From: an uncultured Algibacter sp.
Lineage (GTDB): Bacteria; Bacteroidota; Bacteroidia; Flavobacteriales; Flavobacteriaceae
Length of the DNA: 64,000 bases
Direction of reading: 5' to 3'
NCBI RefSeq assembly: GCF_947490405.1
Contig: NZ_CANLGU010000009.1
Location: 19,482-83,481 of the forward strand
Part shown: positions 53,280 through 62,645 of the stretch, piece after piece
Numbering within the stretch: the stretch's first letter is position 1
How the letters are laid out: every line of letters begins with the position of its first letter
The notes under the pieces: generated by a model
What the model was told of the DNA's origin: nothing
The model's input: only the letters and a program-made list of their open reading frames with translations
Database searches by the model: none
Made by a program: the position numbers and the translations under genes

Positions 53280-54605
53280 ATGCGTAAATCTATTGCTGGT
53301 TTTTCTAAATTATCGAAGTCAAAAAAAATTGATTGGATTGTTAATACATATTTTTCAAATGCTGATGATGCCAAACGTATTTTAAAACAATATTGGAATA
53401 CGGATGACAAACTACAACAACTGCACGACGAATTTATTGAAAACACTATTAGCAATTATTATTTACCTCTTGGTGTAGCACCTAATTTTCTAATAAATGA
53501 TACGCTACATACTATTCCCATGGCCATCGAAGAAAGTTCGGTAGTTGCAGCGGCTAGTAAAGCGGCTAAATTTTGGCTAGAACGTGGTGGATTTAAAACC
53601 AAAGTGATTTCAACCACAAAAATTGGACAGGTCCACTTTACATACAAAGGTGATTTTGATAAATTAGTAACTTTTTTTAATCAAGTCAAATCGAAACTCA
53701 TATTAGAAACCACAGCTATTACTAAAAACATGGAAAAGCGTGGTGGTGGTATTATTGATATTGAATTACGAAATAAAACAGCTGATATTGACAACTACTA
53801 TCAGTTACACGCATCTTTTGAGACTTTGGATGCTATGGGTGCTAATTTTATAAATTCTTGCTTAGAGCAATTTGCAAAAACATTTAAACTAGAGGCCTTA
53901 TCTTTTGATTTGTTTTCTGATGATGAAAAAGAAATTGATATTGTCATGAGTATCTTATCTAATTACGTTCCCAATTGTTTAGTCAGAGCTGAAGTGAATT
54001 GTAAGGTTGAAGATTTAACTGAAGGCGCAGGCATTTCAGGAGAAGCTTTTGCAAATAAGTTTATTCAAGCGGTTAATATTGCTGAAGTTGAACCATATAG
54101 AGCAGTAACACATAATAAGGGTATTATGAATGGTATTGATGCTGTGGTTTTGGCTACTGGAAACGATTTTAGAGCCGTGGAAGCTGGTGTACACGCTTAC
54201 GCCTCAAAAGATGGACAATACAGTAGTTTATCTCACGCAAAAGTGGAAAATAATATATTCACCTTTTGGATGGAAATTCCACTGGCACTAGGTACAGTTG
54301 GCGGACTTACAGGATTACATCCATTGGTAAAATTTGCTTTAGAGCTATTACAAAAACCATCTGCAAAAGAGCTTATGCAAATTGTAGCCGTAGCAGGATT
54401 AGCTCAGAATTTTGCAGCGTTACGCTCATTAACAACTACGGGTATTCAACAAGGACATATGAAAATGCACTTGATGAATATTTTAAATCAATTTGAAGCT
54501 AATGATCTAGAAAAACAAACCTTAGTAGAGCATTTCAAAAATAACACGGTAACACACAGTGCTGTAACAGAAGCATTAAAAAACCTCCGAGTTCCCAGTG
54601 AATAA
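53280..54605 (+). CDS. mvaA: Class II hydroxymethylglutaryl-CoA reductase
   Basis: Enzyme of 441 residues. HMG-CoA reductase converts HMG-CoA to mevalonate in the mevalonate pathway (or runs in reverse in mevalonate degraders). The bacterial class II pattern is seen: EESSVVAAASKAAKFW near residues 84-99, including the catalytic Glu; DAMGANFINS near 182-191; HNKGIMNGIDA near 279-289 with the catalytic Lys; GTVGGLTGLHP near 340-350. The His expected near the C-terminus fits IQQGHMKMH. No membrane segment. The gene overlaps the following GHMP kinase by 8 bases. Biosynthetic direction is inferred from that partner and from known flavobacterial isoprenoid synthesis. Confidence 0.93.
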   Translation: MRKSIAGFSKLSKSKKIDWIVNTYFSNADDAKRILKQYWNTDDKLQQLHDEFIENTISNYYLPLGVAPNFLINDTLHTIPMAIEESSVVAAASKAAKFWLERGGFKTKVISTTKIGQVHFTYKGDFDKLVTFFNQVKSKLILETTAITKNMEKRGGGIIDIELRNKTADIDNYYQLHASFETLDAMGANFINSCLEQFAKTFKLEALSFDLFSDDEKEIDIVMSILSNYVPNCLVRAEVNCKVEDLTEGAGISGEAFANKFIQAVNIAEVEPYRAVTHNKGIMNGIDAVVLATGNDFRAVEAGVHAYASKDGQYSSLSHAKVENNIFTFWMEIPLALGTVGGLTGLHPLVKFALELLQKPSAKELMQIVAVAGLAQNFAALRSLTTTGIQQGHMKMHLMNILNQFEANDLEKQTLVEHFKNNTVTHSAVTEALKNLRVPSE

Positions 54606-55512
54606 TAAAGCCTTTTACAGCCATGGAAAATTACTCCTTTCAGGGGAATATGTTGTGCTTGATGGCGCTTTATCACTAGCTATTCCTACAAAATTTGGAC
54701 AATCTTTAAGTATTACACCTATAGATGACCAAATTTTACACTGGAAAAGTTTTGACTATATTAAGCAGGTTTGGTTTGAAAATAAATTTAACATTATAAA
54801 TTTTGAGGCTCTTAAACGAGAACAGAATGATGCTATATCAAATAGGCTTAGTCAAATATTAAAGGTTGTAAATAGCCTAAATCCAGAATTCATAAATAAT
54901 AATTCAGGGCTTAAAATTGAAACACACTTAGAGTTTCCAAAAAACTGGGGTCTGGGTACTTCATCAACACTTATAAATAACATTGCTAATTGGGCTAATA
55001 TTGATGCTTACACTTTATTAGAAGACACTTTTGGAGGTAGTGGCTATGATATAGCATGTGCTCAAAACAATTCTGCTATTACGTATCAATTGAAAAATAA
55101 AAAGCCCATAATTAAAAAAACAGATTTCAACCCTGTATTTAAAGAGCACCTTTATTTTGTCCATTTAAATAAAAAACAAAATAGTCGTGACGGTATAAAA
55201 TACTATCGTCAAAATAAAGCCAATGACCAATCTGCCTTAAAAGATATTAATACTATAACTCTTGAAATGATAAATTCTACAACTTTAGAGCATTTTAAAA
55301 GCTTGATGATAGAGCATGAAACTATCATTTCAAAATTAACTAAGCAAACACCCGTAAAAAGACTTTTATTTAAAGATTTTAGTGGTGCTATTAAAAGCCT
55401 TGGCGCATGGGGTGGCGACTTTATAATGGTTGCCTCTAACCAAAATCCCACTAATTATTTTAAGAAGAAAGGTTATGAAACTATTATTCCGTATTCAGAA
55501 ATGATACTTTAA
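54598..55512 (+). CDS. GHMP kinase, mevalonate-pathway type (GTG start)
   Basis: Small-molecule kinase of 304 residues of the GHMP fold. The start is GTG at 54598, inside the end of the reductase gene; no in-frame ATG lies nearby upstream, and the N-terminus SHGKLLLSGEYVVLDGALSLAIPT is the normal kinase start. The ATP loop is WGLGTSSTLINNIA (about 122-135), shorter than the usual PxxxGLGSSAA. GSGYDIACAQ (about 147-156) and LGAWGGDFIMVAS near the C-terminus are the other two GHMP motifs. A role as mevalonate or phosphomevalonate kinase is suggested by the HMG-CoA reductase partner; which step is not clear. Confidence 0.87.
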   Translation: MNNKAFYSHGKLLLSGEYVVLDGALSLAIPTKFGQSLSITPIDDQILHWKSFDYIKQVWFENKFNIINFEALKREQNDAISNRLSQILKVVNSLNPEFINNNSGLKIETHLEFPKNWGLGTSSTLINNIANWANIDAYTLLEDTFGGSGYDIACAQNNSAITYQLKNKKPIIKKTDFNPVFKEHLYFVHLNKKQNSRDGIKYYRQNKANDQSALKDINTITLEMINSTTLEHFKSLMIEHETIISKLTKQTPVKRLLFKDFSGAIKSLGAWGGDFIMVASNQNPTNYFKKKGYETIIPYSEMIL

Positions 55513-55523
55513 GTAGACCTCAT

Positions 55524-55554
55524 AAAAAAAGCCTCGAGAAACGAGGCTTTTTTT
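55524..55554. terminator. Bidirectional terminator between GHMP kinase and PpiD-like genes
   Basis: GCCTCG (55531-55536), loop AGAAA and CGAGGC (55542-55547), flanked by seven A before and seven T after. It can end transcription from both converging genes. Confidence 0.93.
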
Positions 55555-55575
55555 ATTAATATTCTTGAGAACATA

Positions 55576-57705
55576 CTATTGCACTTGCGTAGCAGCTCTA
55601 TTATCTTCTATATCTGCAGCTTCTTTTAAAGCATTGTATAATTTTGAATTTACTGTGCCTGCCTTTTGTTGTTCAACTCTATTAGCAGCAGCTTGATAAT
55701 TATCTAATTCTACAGCCGGTGTAATTTTGGTAACTTGCAATAAATAAACACCTTTTTCTCCTTCAATTAATCTAGAAGTTTCTCCTTCACTAAGTGCAAA
55801 AGCAGCACCAACAACCAAAGGTTCTCTACCTGCTCCAGAAATAGTCGGGTTTTTCATATTAATCCCAGTAGCAGTTCTTACACTAGTTTTTTCAGCAGTA
55901 GCCAAATCTTCAAGTGTTGTTGCAGTAACCCTGTCCTTAATAAGGGTAGCTTTCTTTTCTTTTCTTATAATTGGTAACACTTTTGCTGTGGCATCGTCAA
56001 CAGACATTAATCCTTCTTCATTTTTAGCAACTAACTGAGCAATCACATAACCGTTAGGAATATTAAAACGTTTTATATCTCCAACTTCAGCATCTTCTTC
56101 AAAAGTCCAACGTACAATTTGTCTTTGGTTTCCAACACCAGGAATATTTTCATCTAAAACCTTAATTCCATTAACTGGTCTTACAAGATATTTATTTTCT
56201 TTAGCAAGGGCTTCAAAATCACTTTGTCCTGCTTTAATTTCAAAATTTGAAGCATCTCTAAATACTTTATCCGTTGTTTTTTCAGATGGTTCAATTTTTC
56301 TTGAAATGGTTCCTACTTGAACTGCTTTAGTTTTATTTTTTTGTCCTTCAACTTCTATAATATGAAATCCAAAAACAGTTTTAACAACTCCTAAATCTCC
56401 TGTTTTTCCCTCAAACTCAAAATCATTAAATTCTGGAACCATTGTGTTATAGGGATGCCAGTCATAACGTCCTTCCTTGGCTACACTACCTTGATCAGAT
56501 GAAAACTCTTTTACAAACTCTGGGAATTTTGATCGGTTTCTTTTCAATATTGCTAATAAGCTGTCTGCAGTTTGTTTTGCTTCGGCTTCTGTTTGCTCTA
56601 CATCGGGACTTGCACTTTGAGCACCTTTAAACGGAATCAATATATGTCTAACTTTAGCTGAGTCTGGTATTTGTTTTACAGCTATAACTTTAGTTACCTT
56701 AAAACGGGCATCATGTTTATATGGTCCATAAACCTCTCCTACTTTTAAATTATATATTTCATCCGCAGCTTCGGTAGGCAAACTTGATTTAAAAACAAAG
56801 CGCTTATCAAATTTAATATCAGAACCAGCAATTGTATTTATATACTCTTCATTATTTTTCACTTTTGAAAAAGCAATGATAGTATCTTTCCGTCCTCTTT
56901 CATCAACCAATCTTCCGTTAATGTAAGTTTCAAGTTCAGCTTTAATAGCATTTTCATCTTCAACTGATGCTGTTTCTTTAAACTCTACAAAACGAATATC
57001 TCGAGATGCATCAACTTTAAATTGTTTTTTATTTTCTTTAATATAGTTAGAAATATCTGATTTAGACACTTCAACTATGCTATCAGGAATAGAAGAAAAT
57101 GGCACTTGTACATATTTAACATCTACTTTATTGCCTTCAAGCTCATGCTCTAATTTACCTTCTGCAAGTGTGCCAGTTAACCCCGCTTTAACCATATTAA
57201 AATAATTTTGGTTTAAAGCATTTGAAGCTACTTGCTTTTCATAATTCACCCAACTTAAAAACCCTTCCGGAGATGTTTCTTTTAAATTAGCAATGTATTC
57301 GTTCATTTTATTTTCATCAAATAATCCAGCCTCATTTAAAAAATTTGGATTTGTAGCTAACGAAGTTTTAAGTAAATCTCGCATCTGGTCTTTCTCAACA
57401 GAAATCTCTAACTCTTCAAATTGAGTTTCCATAACTGCTTGCCTTACCTCTTGTTCCCAAACTTGATTCATAACCTGTGTGTTGGTAGCATTTGGTCCTA
57501 ATTGACGTTGTCTTTGCTCAACTTTTTGCATAAAATCTTCTCTAGTAATGTCTTTCCCATTAATGGTTGCCACAATGTTTTGCGACTTAGATGTTAATGC
57601 ATCACTATTTTTGAATAAATCTGCTAATACAAAAGAAAATAATGCTAGAGCTATAATTAGTATTAAGAATAGTGAACGTTGTCTTATCTTATTTAAAACT
57701 GCCAT
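55576..57705 (-). CDS. PpiD/SurA-like peptidylprolyl isomerase
   Basis: Membrane-anchored periplasmic chaperone of 709 residues. One N-terminal membrane helix (about 11-30, LFLILIIALALFSFVLADLF) is followed by a SurA_N-like helical region (about 42-250, with NGKDITREDFMQKVEQRQRQLG in parts), a parvulin-type isomerase domain (about 340-455, KVRHILIPFKG to VFGFHIIEVEGQ) and a C-terminal region with a second, degenerate helical part. This is the PpiD architecture with a single recognisable parvulin domain. It should help fold outer-membrane and periplasmic proteins. It is the last gene of the coaX-to-ppiD run, 132 bases after the CorC-like gene. Confidence 0.92.
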   Translation of the reverse strand: MAVLNKIRQRSLFLILIIALALFSFVLADLFKNSDALTSKSQNIVATINGKDITREDFMQKVEQRQRQLGPNATNTQVMNQVWEQEVRQAVMETQFEELEISVEKDQMRDLLKTSLATNPNFLNEAGLFDENKMNEYIANLKETSPEGFLSWVNYEKQVASNALNQNYFNMVKAGLTGTLAEGKLEHELEGNKVDVKYVQVPFSSIPDSIVEVSKSDISNYIKENKKQFKVDASRDIRFVEFKETASVEDENAIKAELETYINGRLVDERGRKDTIIAFSKVKNNEEYINTIAGSDIKFDKRFVFKSSLPTEAADEIYNLKVGEVYGPYKHDARFKVTKVIAVKQIPDSAKVRHILIPFKGAQSASPDVEQTEAEAKQTADSLLAILKRNRSKFPEFVKEFSSDQGSVAKEGRYDWHPYNTMVPEFNDFEFEGKTGDLGVVKTVFGFHIIEVEGQKNKTKAVQVGTISRKIEPSEKTTDKVFRDASNFEIKAGQSDFEALAKENKYLVRPVNGIKVLDENIPGVGNQRQIVRWTFEEDAEVGDIKRFNIPNGYVIAQLVAKNEEGLMSVDDATAKVLPIIRKEKKATLIKDRVTATTLEDLATAEKTSVRTATGINMKNPTISGAGREPLVVGAAFALSEGETSRLIEGEKGVYLLQVTKITPAVELDNYQAAANRVEQQKAGTVNSKLYNALKEAADIEDNRAATQVQ

Positions 57706-57837
57706 TTGTAAATTAAATTTTAATACCCGATGTTGGGATTTGCTTGTTAAGTTGGTGTCAGTTATACGAAAACTGACAAAAATATCGTGCGCGAAAATAC
57801 CATTTTCTATTCAATAATAAAAGTAGAAATCTGTATT

Positions 57838-59127
57838 TTAATCTTCTTCTAACACTTTGAGTTCTACCATATCAATTTTAGTATTAGAAACTTCTAATAT
57901 GGTAAATTGAAAGGTTTCAATTTGAACAATATCATTTTGTGCAGGAATCTCTTCCGTATGGTTTACAATAAGCCCTCCAAGAGTTTCATAATTCTCACTT
58001 TCTGGAAGATTAGTTTTGTAAGTTTCATTAATATAATCGACCTCTAAACGTGCTGAAAATCTATAAATGCCCTCTTGCAAAGCTTCTTCAATTAAATCAA
58101 CTGAATCGTGCTCATCCTCAATTTCACCAAAAAGTTCTTCAACAATATCCTCAACAGTCATAATTCCTGAAGTTCCTCCATATTCATCTAAAACTACAGC
58201 AATACTCCTACGCTTTTTAGTAAGCAGACTTAAAACATCTTTAATGAGAACGGTTTCTGGCACAAACTCAACTGGCACCATCATAGCTTTAATACTTTTT
58301 GTTTTTTTAAAAAGCTGAAAAGAATGTACGTAACCCAAAATATCATCAATAGTATCTTTATAAACTAGTATTTTGGTTCTTCCTGTCTCGGTAAACAATG
58401 CATTTAATGATTTAATGGTATCATTAATATCAACGGCTATAATTTCAGTTCTGGGTATCATGACTTCTCGTGCCTTGACCTCTGAAAATTCTAGAGCGTT
58501 TTGAAAAATTTGTATTTCACTATCAACTTCATCTTGTTCCTCAACAGATTCCATTTGCTCACTGATGTAATTTCCTAATTCAACTTTGGTAAACGCGAGT
58601 TGAATTTGATCTCCTTCAGTTTTAAAGAAAACTTTCAACACAAAATCTGATATCCATATAACAAAATCTGATATAAAAGTAAATAACAAATAAAAAATAT
58701 ATGCTGGAATTGCCAGAGCTTTTATTAATGTATTAGCATATATTTGAAAGAATACTTTAGGCAAAAATTCTGCAGTAATTAAAATTACAAATGTTGAAAT
58801 TACGGTTTGCGATAACAAACTTAAATCTGTTAATAAATAATCTAAAAAAGGATAAGTTGTTGGTAATAATGATTGAAACCATTTCACCAAAACATCACCC
58901 ATAAAAAAACCGTAAATAACCAGTGCTATATTATTACCAATAAGCATAGTGGTAATAAATTTTGATGGTTTAGCAGTAAGTTTAGTTAATGCCTTTGCAA
59001 GAACACCATCTTGTTTTTTTTCAATCTCAATATGGATTTTGTTTGAAGATACATAAGCAATCTCCATACCCGAAAAGAATGCAGAAAGAATTAATGAAGC
59101 AATTATAATAATAACATAAATGCTCAT
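57838..59127 (-). CDS. CNNM/CorC (hemolysin-like) membrane protein
   Basis: Membrane protein of 429 residues: a CNNM/DUF21 transmembrane domain (about 1-185, starting IYVIIIIASLILSAFFSGMEIAYVS in two parts), a linker with the conserved REVMIPRTEIIAVD (about 217-230), a CBS pair (about 217-340, including DEYGGTSGIMTVEDIVEELFGEI in parts) and a CorC_HlyC domain (about 350-428, RFSARLEVDYINETYKTNLP). Family members take part in Mg2+/Co2+ export or homeostasis. The flavobacterial gliding protein GldE belongs to the same family, but the usual gldD neighbour is not here. It directly follows the small membrane protein gene with no gap. Confidence 0.92.
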   Translation of the reverse strand: MSIYVIIIIASLILSAFFSGMEIAYVSSNKIHIEIEKKQDGVLAKALTKLTAKPSKFITTMLIGNNIALVIYGFFMGDVLVKWFQSLLPTTYPFLDYLLTDLSLLSQTVISTFVILITAEFLPKVFFQIYANTLIKALAIPAYIFYLLFTFISDFVIWISDFVLKVFFKTEGDQIQLAFTKVELGNYISEQMESVEEQDEVDSEIQIFQNALEFSEVKAREVMIPRTEIIAVDINDTIKSLNALFTETGRTKILVYKDTIDDILGYVHSFQLFKKTKSIKAMMVPVEFVPETVLIKDVLSLLTKKRRSIAVVLDEYGGTSGIMTVEDIVEELFGEIEDEHDSVDLIEEALQEGIYRFSARLEVDYINETYKTNLPESENYETLGGLIVNHTEEIPAQNDIVQIETFQFTILEVSNTKIDMVELKVLEED

Positions 59128-59322
59128 TTAATTTGAATTGTCTCTGTTTTCAAATTTTTTACTAAATTTTCTTCTAAAGAAATACATAAAAATAGCTAAG
59201 GCCGCTAAACCTAATGAAATGTAAGCACCATTGGTACCGTTACCCCATTTTGTTATACCATCATAAATAAATAATACAGCAAAAACTATATATGCATATT
59301 GAAAAATCTTAGAATATTTCAT
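59128..59322 (-). CDS. Small two-helix membrane protein
   Basis: Protein of 64 residues from start MKYSKIFQY; an ATG at 59331 would add three residues. Two membrane segments are visible (about 7-22 and about 29-50, YISLGLAALAIFMYFF), followed by a basic and polar tail (RRKFSKKFENRDNSN). No known domain is recognised. It fits exactly between the LptC-like gene and the CorC-like gene, whose start abuts its stop, so it is part of the same unit. Confidence 0.8.
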   Translation of the reverse strand: MKYSKIFQYAYIVFAVLFIYDGITKWGNGTNGAYISLGLAALAIFMYFFRRKFSKKFENRDNSN

Positions 59323-59385
59323 GATTAACATTTAAAGGAGTAAAGATACTCAAAATTGAGAAAGGTGATTTTATTAACTTAAAAA

Positions 59386-59940
59386 TTAATCTTCAAGAGT
59401 AATTATACCTGTAACTTCCAGAACTTCTGCATTTGTAAAATTTGAGTTTGAGTCAAAACCATTACCATTTATAAGATCTTGGTCGGTTTTAAAACTCACA
59501 GGTTTGTTTGTATAAAGCCATTCTTTTTTCTGATCATAAAACAATTGGTTTGTTTTTAATACCCTATTATCATGAGTAGTAATAACCACATTATCTTGCA
59601 TATCAATCAAATCTGTATTAGCATAAACATAGGCATTATCAGCAACAACCGTGCTTTTTCTGTTTTCCTTGTCATACACATATAAAGTTACACCATCTGT
59701 AAATTGATGAAAAGGAAAATCTCTGTTTGAATAATCAAACATTTTAGAACTAATTAAATTCGCTGTTACCCGTCCAGAGTCAGTATATTTTAAATTACTA
59801 TTGTACTCAACACCAATTGGTTCATTTTCTGATATGCCAAGTTTTTGTACTTGTTTAAAACTGTCATTACATGAAAAAAACATAGTCACAATAAATATTG
59901 TGACTATGTTTGATATATAATATGCAACGTTTATTTTCAT
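59386..59940 (-). CDS. lptC: LptC-like LPS export protein (lipoprotein)
   Basis: Protein of 184 residues of the LptC/YrbK family, which carries lipopolysaccharide from the inner-membrane LptBFG exporter to LptA. The N-terminus is a lipoprotein-type signal ending F-F-S-C (Cys24), while E. coli LptC has a plain membrane anchor. The rest is the beta-jelly roll typical of the family: GVEYNSNLKYTDSGRVTANLIS in parts, VVADNAYVYANTDLIDMQDNVVITT and LFYDQKKEWLYTNKPVSFKT in parts, and the end GNGFDSNSNFTNAEVLEVTG. It follows the TPR protein gene with no gap. Confidence 0.87.
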   Translation of the reverse strand: MKINVAYYISNIVTIFIVTMFFSCNDSFKQVQKLGISENEPIGVEYNSNLKYTDSGRVTANLISSKMFDYSNRDFPFHQFTDGVTLYVYDKENRKSTVVADNAYVYANTDLIDMQDNVVITTHDNRVLKTNQLFYDQKKEWLYTNKPVSFKTDQDLINGNGFDSNSNFTNAEVLEVTGIITLED

Positions 59941-61323
59941 TTAGATACTAGGCACTTTTACAGAATCACCTATCCAACAACCAATATTGATGGTTTGTCC
60001 TGCTCTTCCAGAACTAAAAATTTCAGATTTTTGTGGTGCCTTTGCATTATAATTAGCAATAGATTTTCCAGCAGACTTTTTCAATGTTGGATCAACATTG
60101 GCAGCTTTTCTAGCTTCTTTTGCTGCCAACCAATAGACTGCTCTTTTATCAAAATTTGTTTGTCCACAATTATTAGCACTTTTAGCATACATAGCGGCAA
60201 TAGCTAAATAAGGACGACCATTTGATGGATTAAGTTTTAAAGCTTTTCTATAATAGTTTCTAGCTTTTCCATAGCTACCTCTTGCTTTTAACTTTGTAGC
60301 TATTCTATAATATAATTTAGATTTCTTAAAACTATCTGTTTCTAAACCAATGGCTTGCTCGAAAAAAGCAATTGCTTCACTTGTTTTTCCTTCTTTATCT
60401 TTTAATAAACCTAAATAGTAAGCTGAATTTGCAGAAGGACTCAAATCATGATAAGCATTAACTAACTTAAAGAATAAAGGATCATCAGTACATTCTTTCT
60501 GTGACATTTGTCCAGCAGCCCTTTGCAACCAAATTGCATTAGTCTTATTCTCTTCAAAATCTCTTTGATATATAGGAATTAAATTCTCACAATTAGCTCT
60601 TGGACCTAGTTTAGCATCAATACTTCCAGAAATTAAATCGTAATTCTTTAAATAACTTTCATAATACCTCTTATACTTACCTTCTTTTTTTGTTAAAGCT
60701 GTACCAGCCTCTTCTTTTTCAATAAGTTTATTTAGTTTTCCTGAAAAGCTTTTAACTTCATCCTCTACTTTTTCAACAACATCGTCATATTTATTAAATA
60801 AATCTGCTGCAGGTTTTTTACCGGCATCATATAAGTCAACCATCAATGAAAAGTAAGTATATAAACTCTTTGGATTAGTAAATGTTTCCTTATCATAATG
60901 ATAAGCTTTGTCAAAGCATTCATATAATTCTTCATTAGTTTTATTTAAAACATCTTTGTTATCATAAATTAATTGACAACCTTTTGCTAAGTATTCACCT
61001 TTTGGAGTTTTACTGGTAAAATGTTCACCACGCTGTTCCCATAATAAAATTAAATCATTTATGAATGTAACTTTTTCATCACCTGATGAGTTTTTAATTT
61101 TATGATTCAAGATTTTTTCCCCATCAATATATATAGCATTATTAAACTTAGGGCATTTATTTCTAACAGCCATCCAAGGCTCATATGCTGCATCGTAGTT
61201 TTTTGCTTTGGTATATTCATGGAATATAGAAAGCTTAGTCATACATTCTTCATCTTGTTGAGCAAAACCTAAGTTTAACCCAAGAAATAAAAAAGCTAGT
61301 AATAATGTAATTTTTGTTTTCAT
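59941..61323 (-). CDS. Tetratricopeptide repeat protein, secreted
   Basis: Protein of about 460 residues from start MKTKITLLLA. A start at 61368 would put 15 polar residues before the signal peptide and overlap the upstream gene. The signal ends near residue 21 (LGFAQ). TPR-like helix pairs are clearest at about residues 290-400 (SAYYLGLLKDKEGKTSEAIAFFEQAIGLE in parts; YYRIATKLKARGSYGKARNYYRKALKLNPSNGRPYLAIA in parts). The N-terminal half is helical with few known features. Likely periplasmic, acting as a scaffold. It lies between an outer-membrane protein gene and an LptC-like gene, so a part in envelope assembly is plausible, not shown. Confidence 0.87.
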   Translation of the reverse strand: MKTKITLLLAFLFLGLNLGFAQQDEECMTKLSIFHEYTKAKNYDAAYEPWMAVRNKCPKFNNAIYIDGEKILNHKIKNSSGDEKVTFINDLILLWEQRGEHFTSKTPKGEYLAKGCQLIYDNKDVLNKTNEELYECFDKAYHYDKETFTNPKSLYTYFSLMVDLYDAGKKPAADLFNKYDDVVEKVEDEVKSFSGKLNKLIEKEEAGTALTKKEGKYKRYYESYLKNYDLISGSIDAKLGPRANCENLIPIYQRDFEENKTNAIWLQRAAGQMSQKECTDDPLFFKLVNAYHDLSPSANSAYYLGLLKDKEGKTSEAIAFFEQAIGLETDSFKKSKLYYRIATKLKARGSYGKARNYYRKALKLNPSNGRPYLAIAAMYAKSANNCGQTNFDKRAVYWLAAKEARKAANVDPTLKKSAGKSIANYNAKAPQKSEIFSSGRAGQTINIGCWIGDSVKVPSI

Positions 61324-61340
61324 GATAATAATTTTATTTT

Positions 61341-62645
61341 TTAGTCGTACTTTCTTTTCTGAAACCATCTATCATTCAAAGATAAACTTAATTGTAGATT
61401 AATGAAATTCTCTTGTATCAAATTACTGTTAGTGGTACCTCGTTGACCAATTTCAAAACCTATATTAGCATTGGATAGTAATCTTATATCTCCAACTGGT
61501 ATACCTATACCAAAAGATATGCCAAACTCTTTAATAGACTCATTTTCTATATTTAACCCTGTTTCTTCTGTTCTAAAACCAGCTCTATAAACAAGTCTTT
61601 TCCAATAACTTGAAAAAGAATTATATTCTGGTATATAAAATCCACCCAAAGAGAAAGAATAAGCATCCTCGTATGATGCACCACTATCTATTAAATCATT
61701 AGAAAATTTACTAGTCTTTAAAAAAGTTGTCTCTGCTCCAACAAACCATTTCCGTCGTTCTCCAACACCGGCACCAAATGCTATTCGTGACGGTAGTATT
61801 AAATCTGTATCTCTTAATCCGTTTGATTCTAGATTTACTTCTATAGTATTTCTAACAAATTCCTGACCAGTAGAACCAATTGTAATAGTAGAAATTGACC
61901 TTTCATTTTTTGAAGACAAATTACTCTCAGGACTATAGGTTAAACTAGAAACTAACTCTATTTTTTTACCTAATAAGGTTTTATAAGATAAACCAAAATT
62001 CATATTCAAACCACTTAAATCAGATCGATTATTTTCTCGTGTTTGATATTGCGTAAGTATACCATCTGTATACTGAAAATTAACAATACTATTCTCTACA
62101 TTACCGAAATTATATTGAAAATCAACTCCAACAGTAAGTCCTTTAGTAATTTGATAACCAAAACCTAAAAAAGCCTTATTTAAACCACCCTCACCCTGAA
62201 ACCTATTTTCAATATTATCATTATCATTAAAAGACTCTAGCTTATAACCTACAGAAGTGTAAGGAATTAACCCAAAACCAAAACCAAACTTTCCCAAAGG
62301 AACGTTTAACGCTAAATAATCAAAAGTACTTGAAGAGGCTTTATCACTACTTTGATTACTTTTTAAATCACTGCTCGAATAACTTCCACCAACAGTAAAT
62401 TTTACAGGCCTACTCTCATTATTCCAAATAGCTAAATTATCCCCTGCATAGGAGGCTGGATTACGTAAGTTAACATGAATACTATCACTATAAATACTCA
62501 AACCCCCCATACTTCTATTCTCAACAGTACCTTTAAACTTAAGACTTCCAATGCCATAAAAAGAATATGGAGATGTTGTTCCTTGCTGTCCATAACTGTG
62601 AATTGCAGTTACTACAATAAAAACTAATACAAGTTTTTTAATCAT
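61341..62645 (-). CDS. Outer-membrane beta-barrel protein, FadL/PorV-like in style
   Basis: Protein of 434 residues with a signal peptide (about 1-20, HSYGQQ) and a series of amphipathic strands such as LALNVPLGKFGFGFGLIPYTSVGYKL (in parts) and ISFGIGIPVGDIRLLSNANIGFEIG (in parts), as in outer-membrane barrels. The N-terminus TSPYSFYGIGSLKFKGTVENRSMGG and LRNPASYAG resemble the flavobacterial group of putative outer-membrane proteins distantly like FadL or PorV. Substrate or partner unknown. It overlaps the coaX stop by 4 bases and precedes the TPR gene, so the three are probably one unit. Confidence 0.85.
   Translation of the reverse strand: MIKKLVLVFIVVTAIHSYGQQGTTSPYSFYGIGSLKFKGTVENRSMGGLSIYSDSIHVNLRNPASYAGDNLAIWNNESRPVKFTVGGSYSSSDLKSNQSSDKASSSTFDYLALNVPLGKFGFGFGLIPYTSVGYKLESFNDNDNIENRFQGEGGLNKAFLGFGYQITKGLTVGVDFQYNFGNVENSIVNFQYTDGILTQYQTRENNRSDLSGLNMNFGLSYKTLLGKKIELVSSLTYSPESNLSSKNERSISTITIGSTGQEFVRNTIEVNLESNGLRDTDLILPSRIAFGAGVGERRKWFVGAETTFLKTSKFSNDLIDSGASYEDAYSFSLGGFYIPEYNSFSSYWKRLVYRAGFRTEETGLNIENESIKEFGISFGIGIPVGDIRLLSNANIGFEIGQRGTTNSNLIQENFINLQLSLSLNDRWFQKRKYD

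Noticed and set aside
57838..59127. Naming the CorC-like gene gldE
   Set aside because: Same family, but the neighbours expected for gldE are missing, so the general name is safer.
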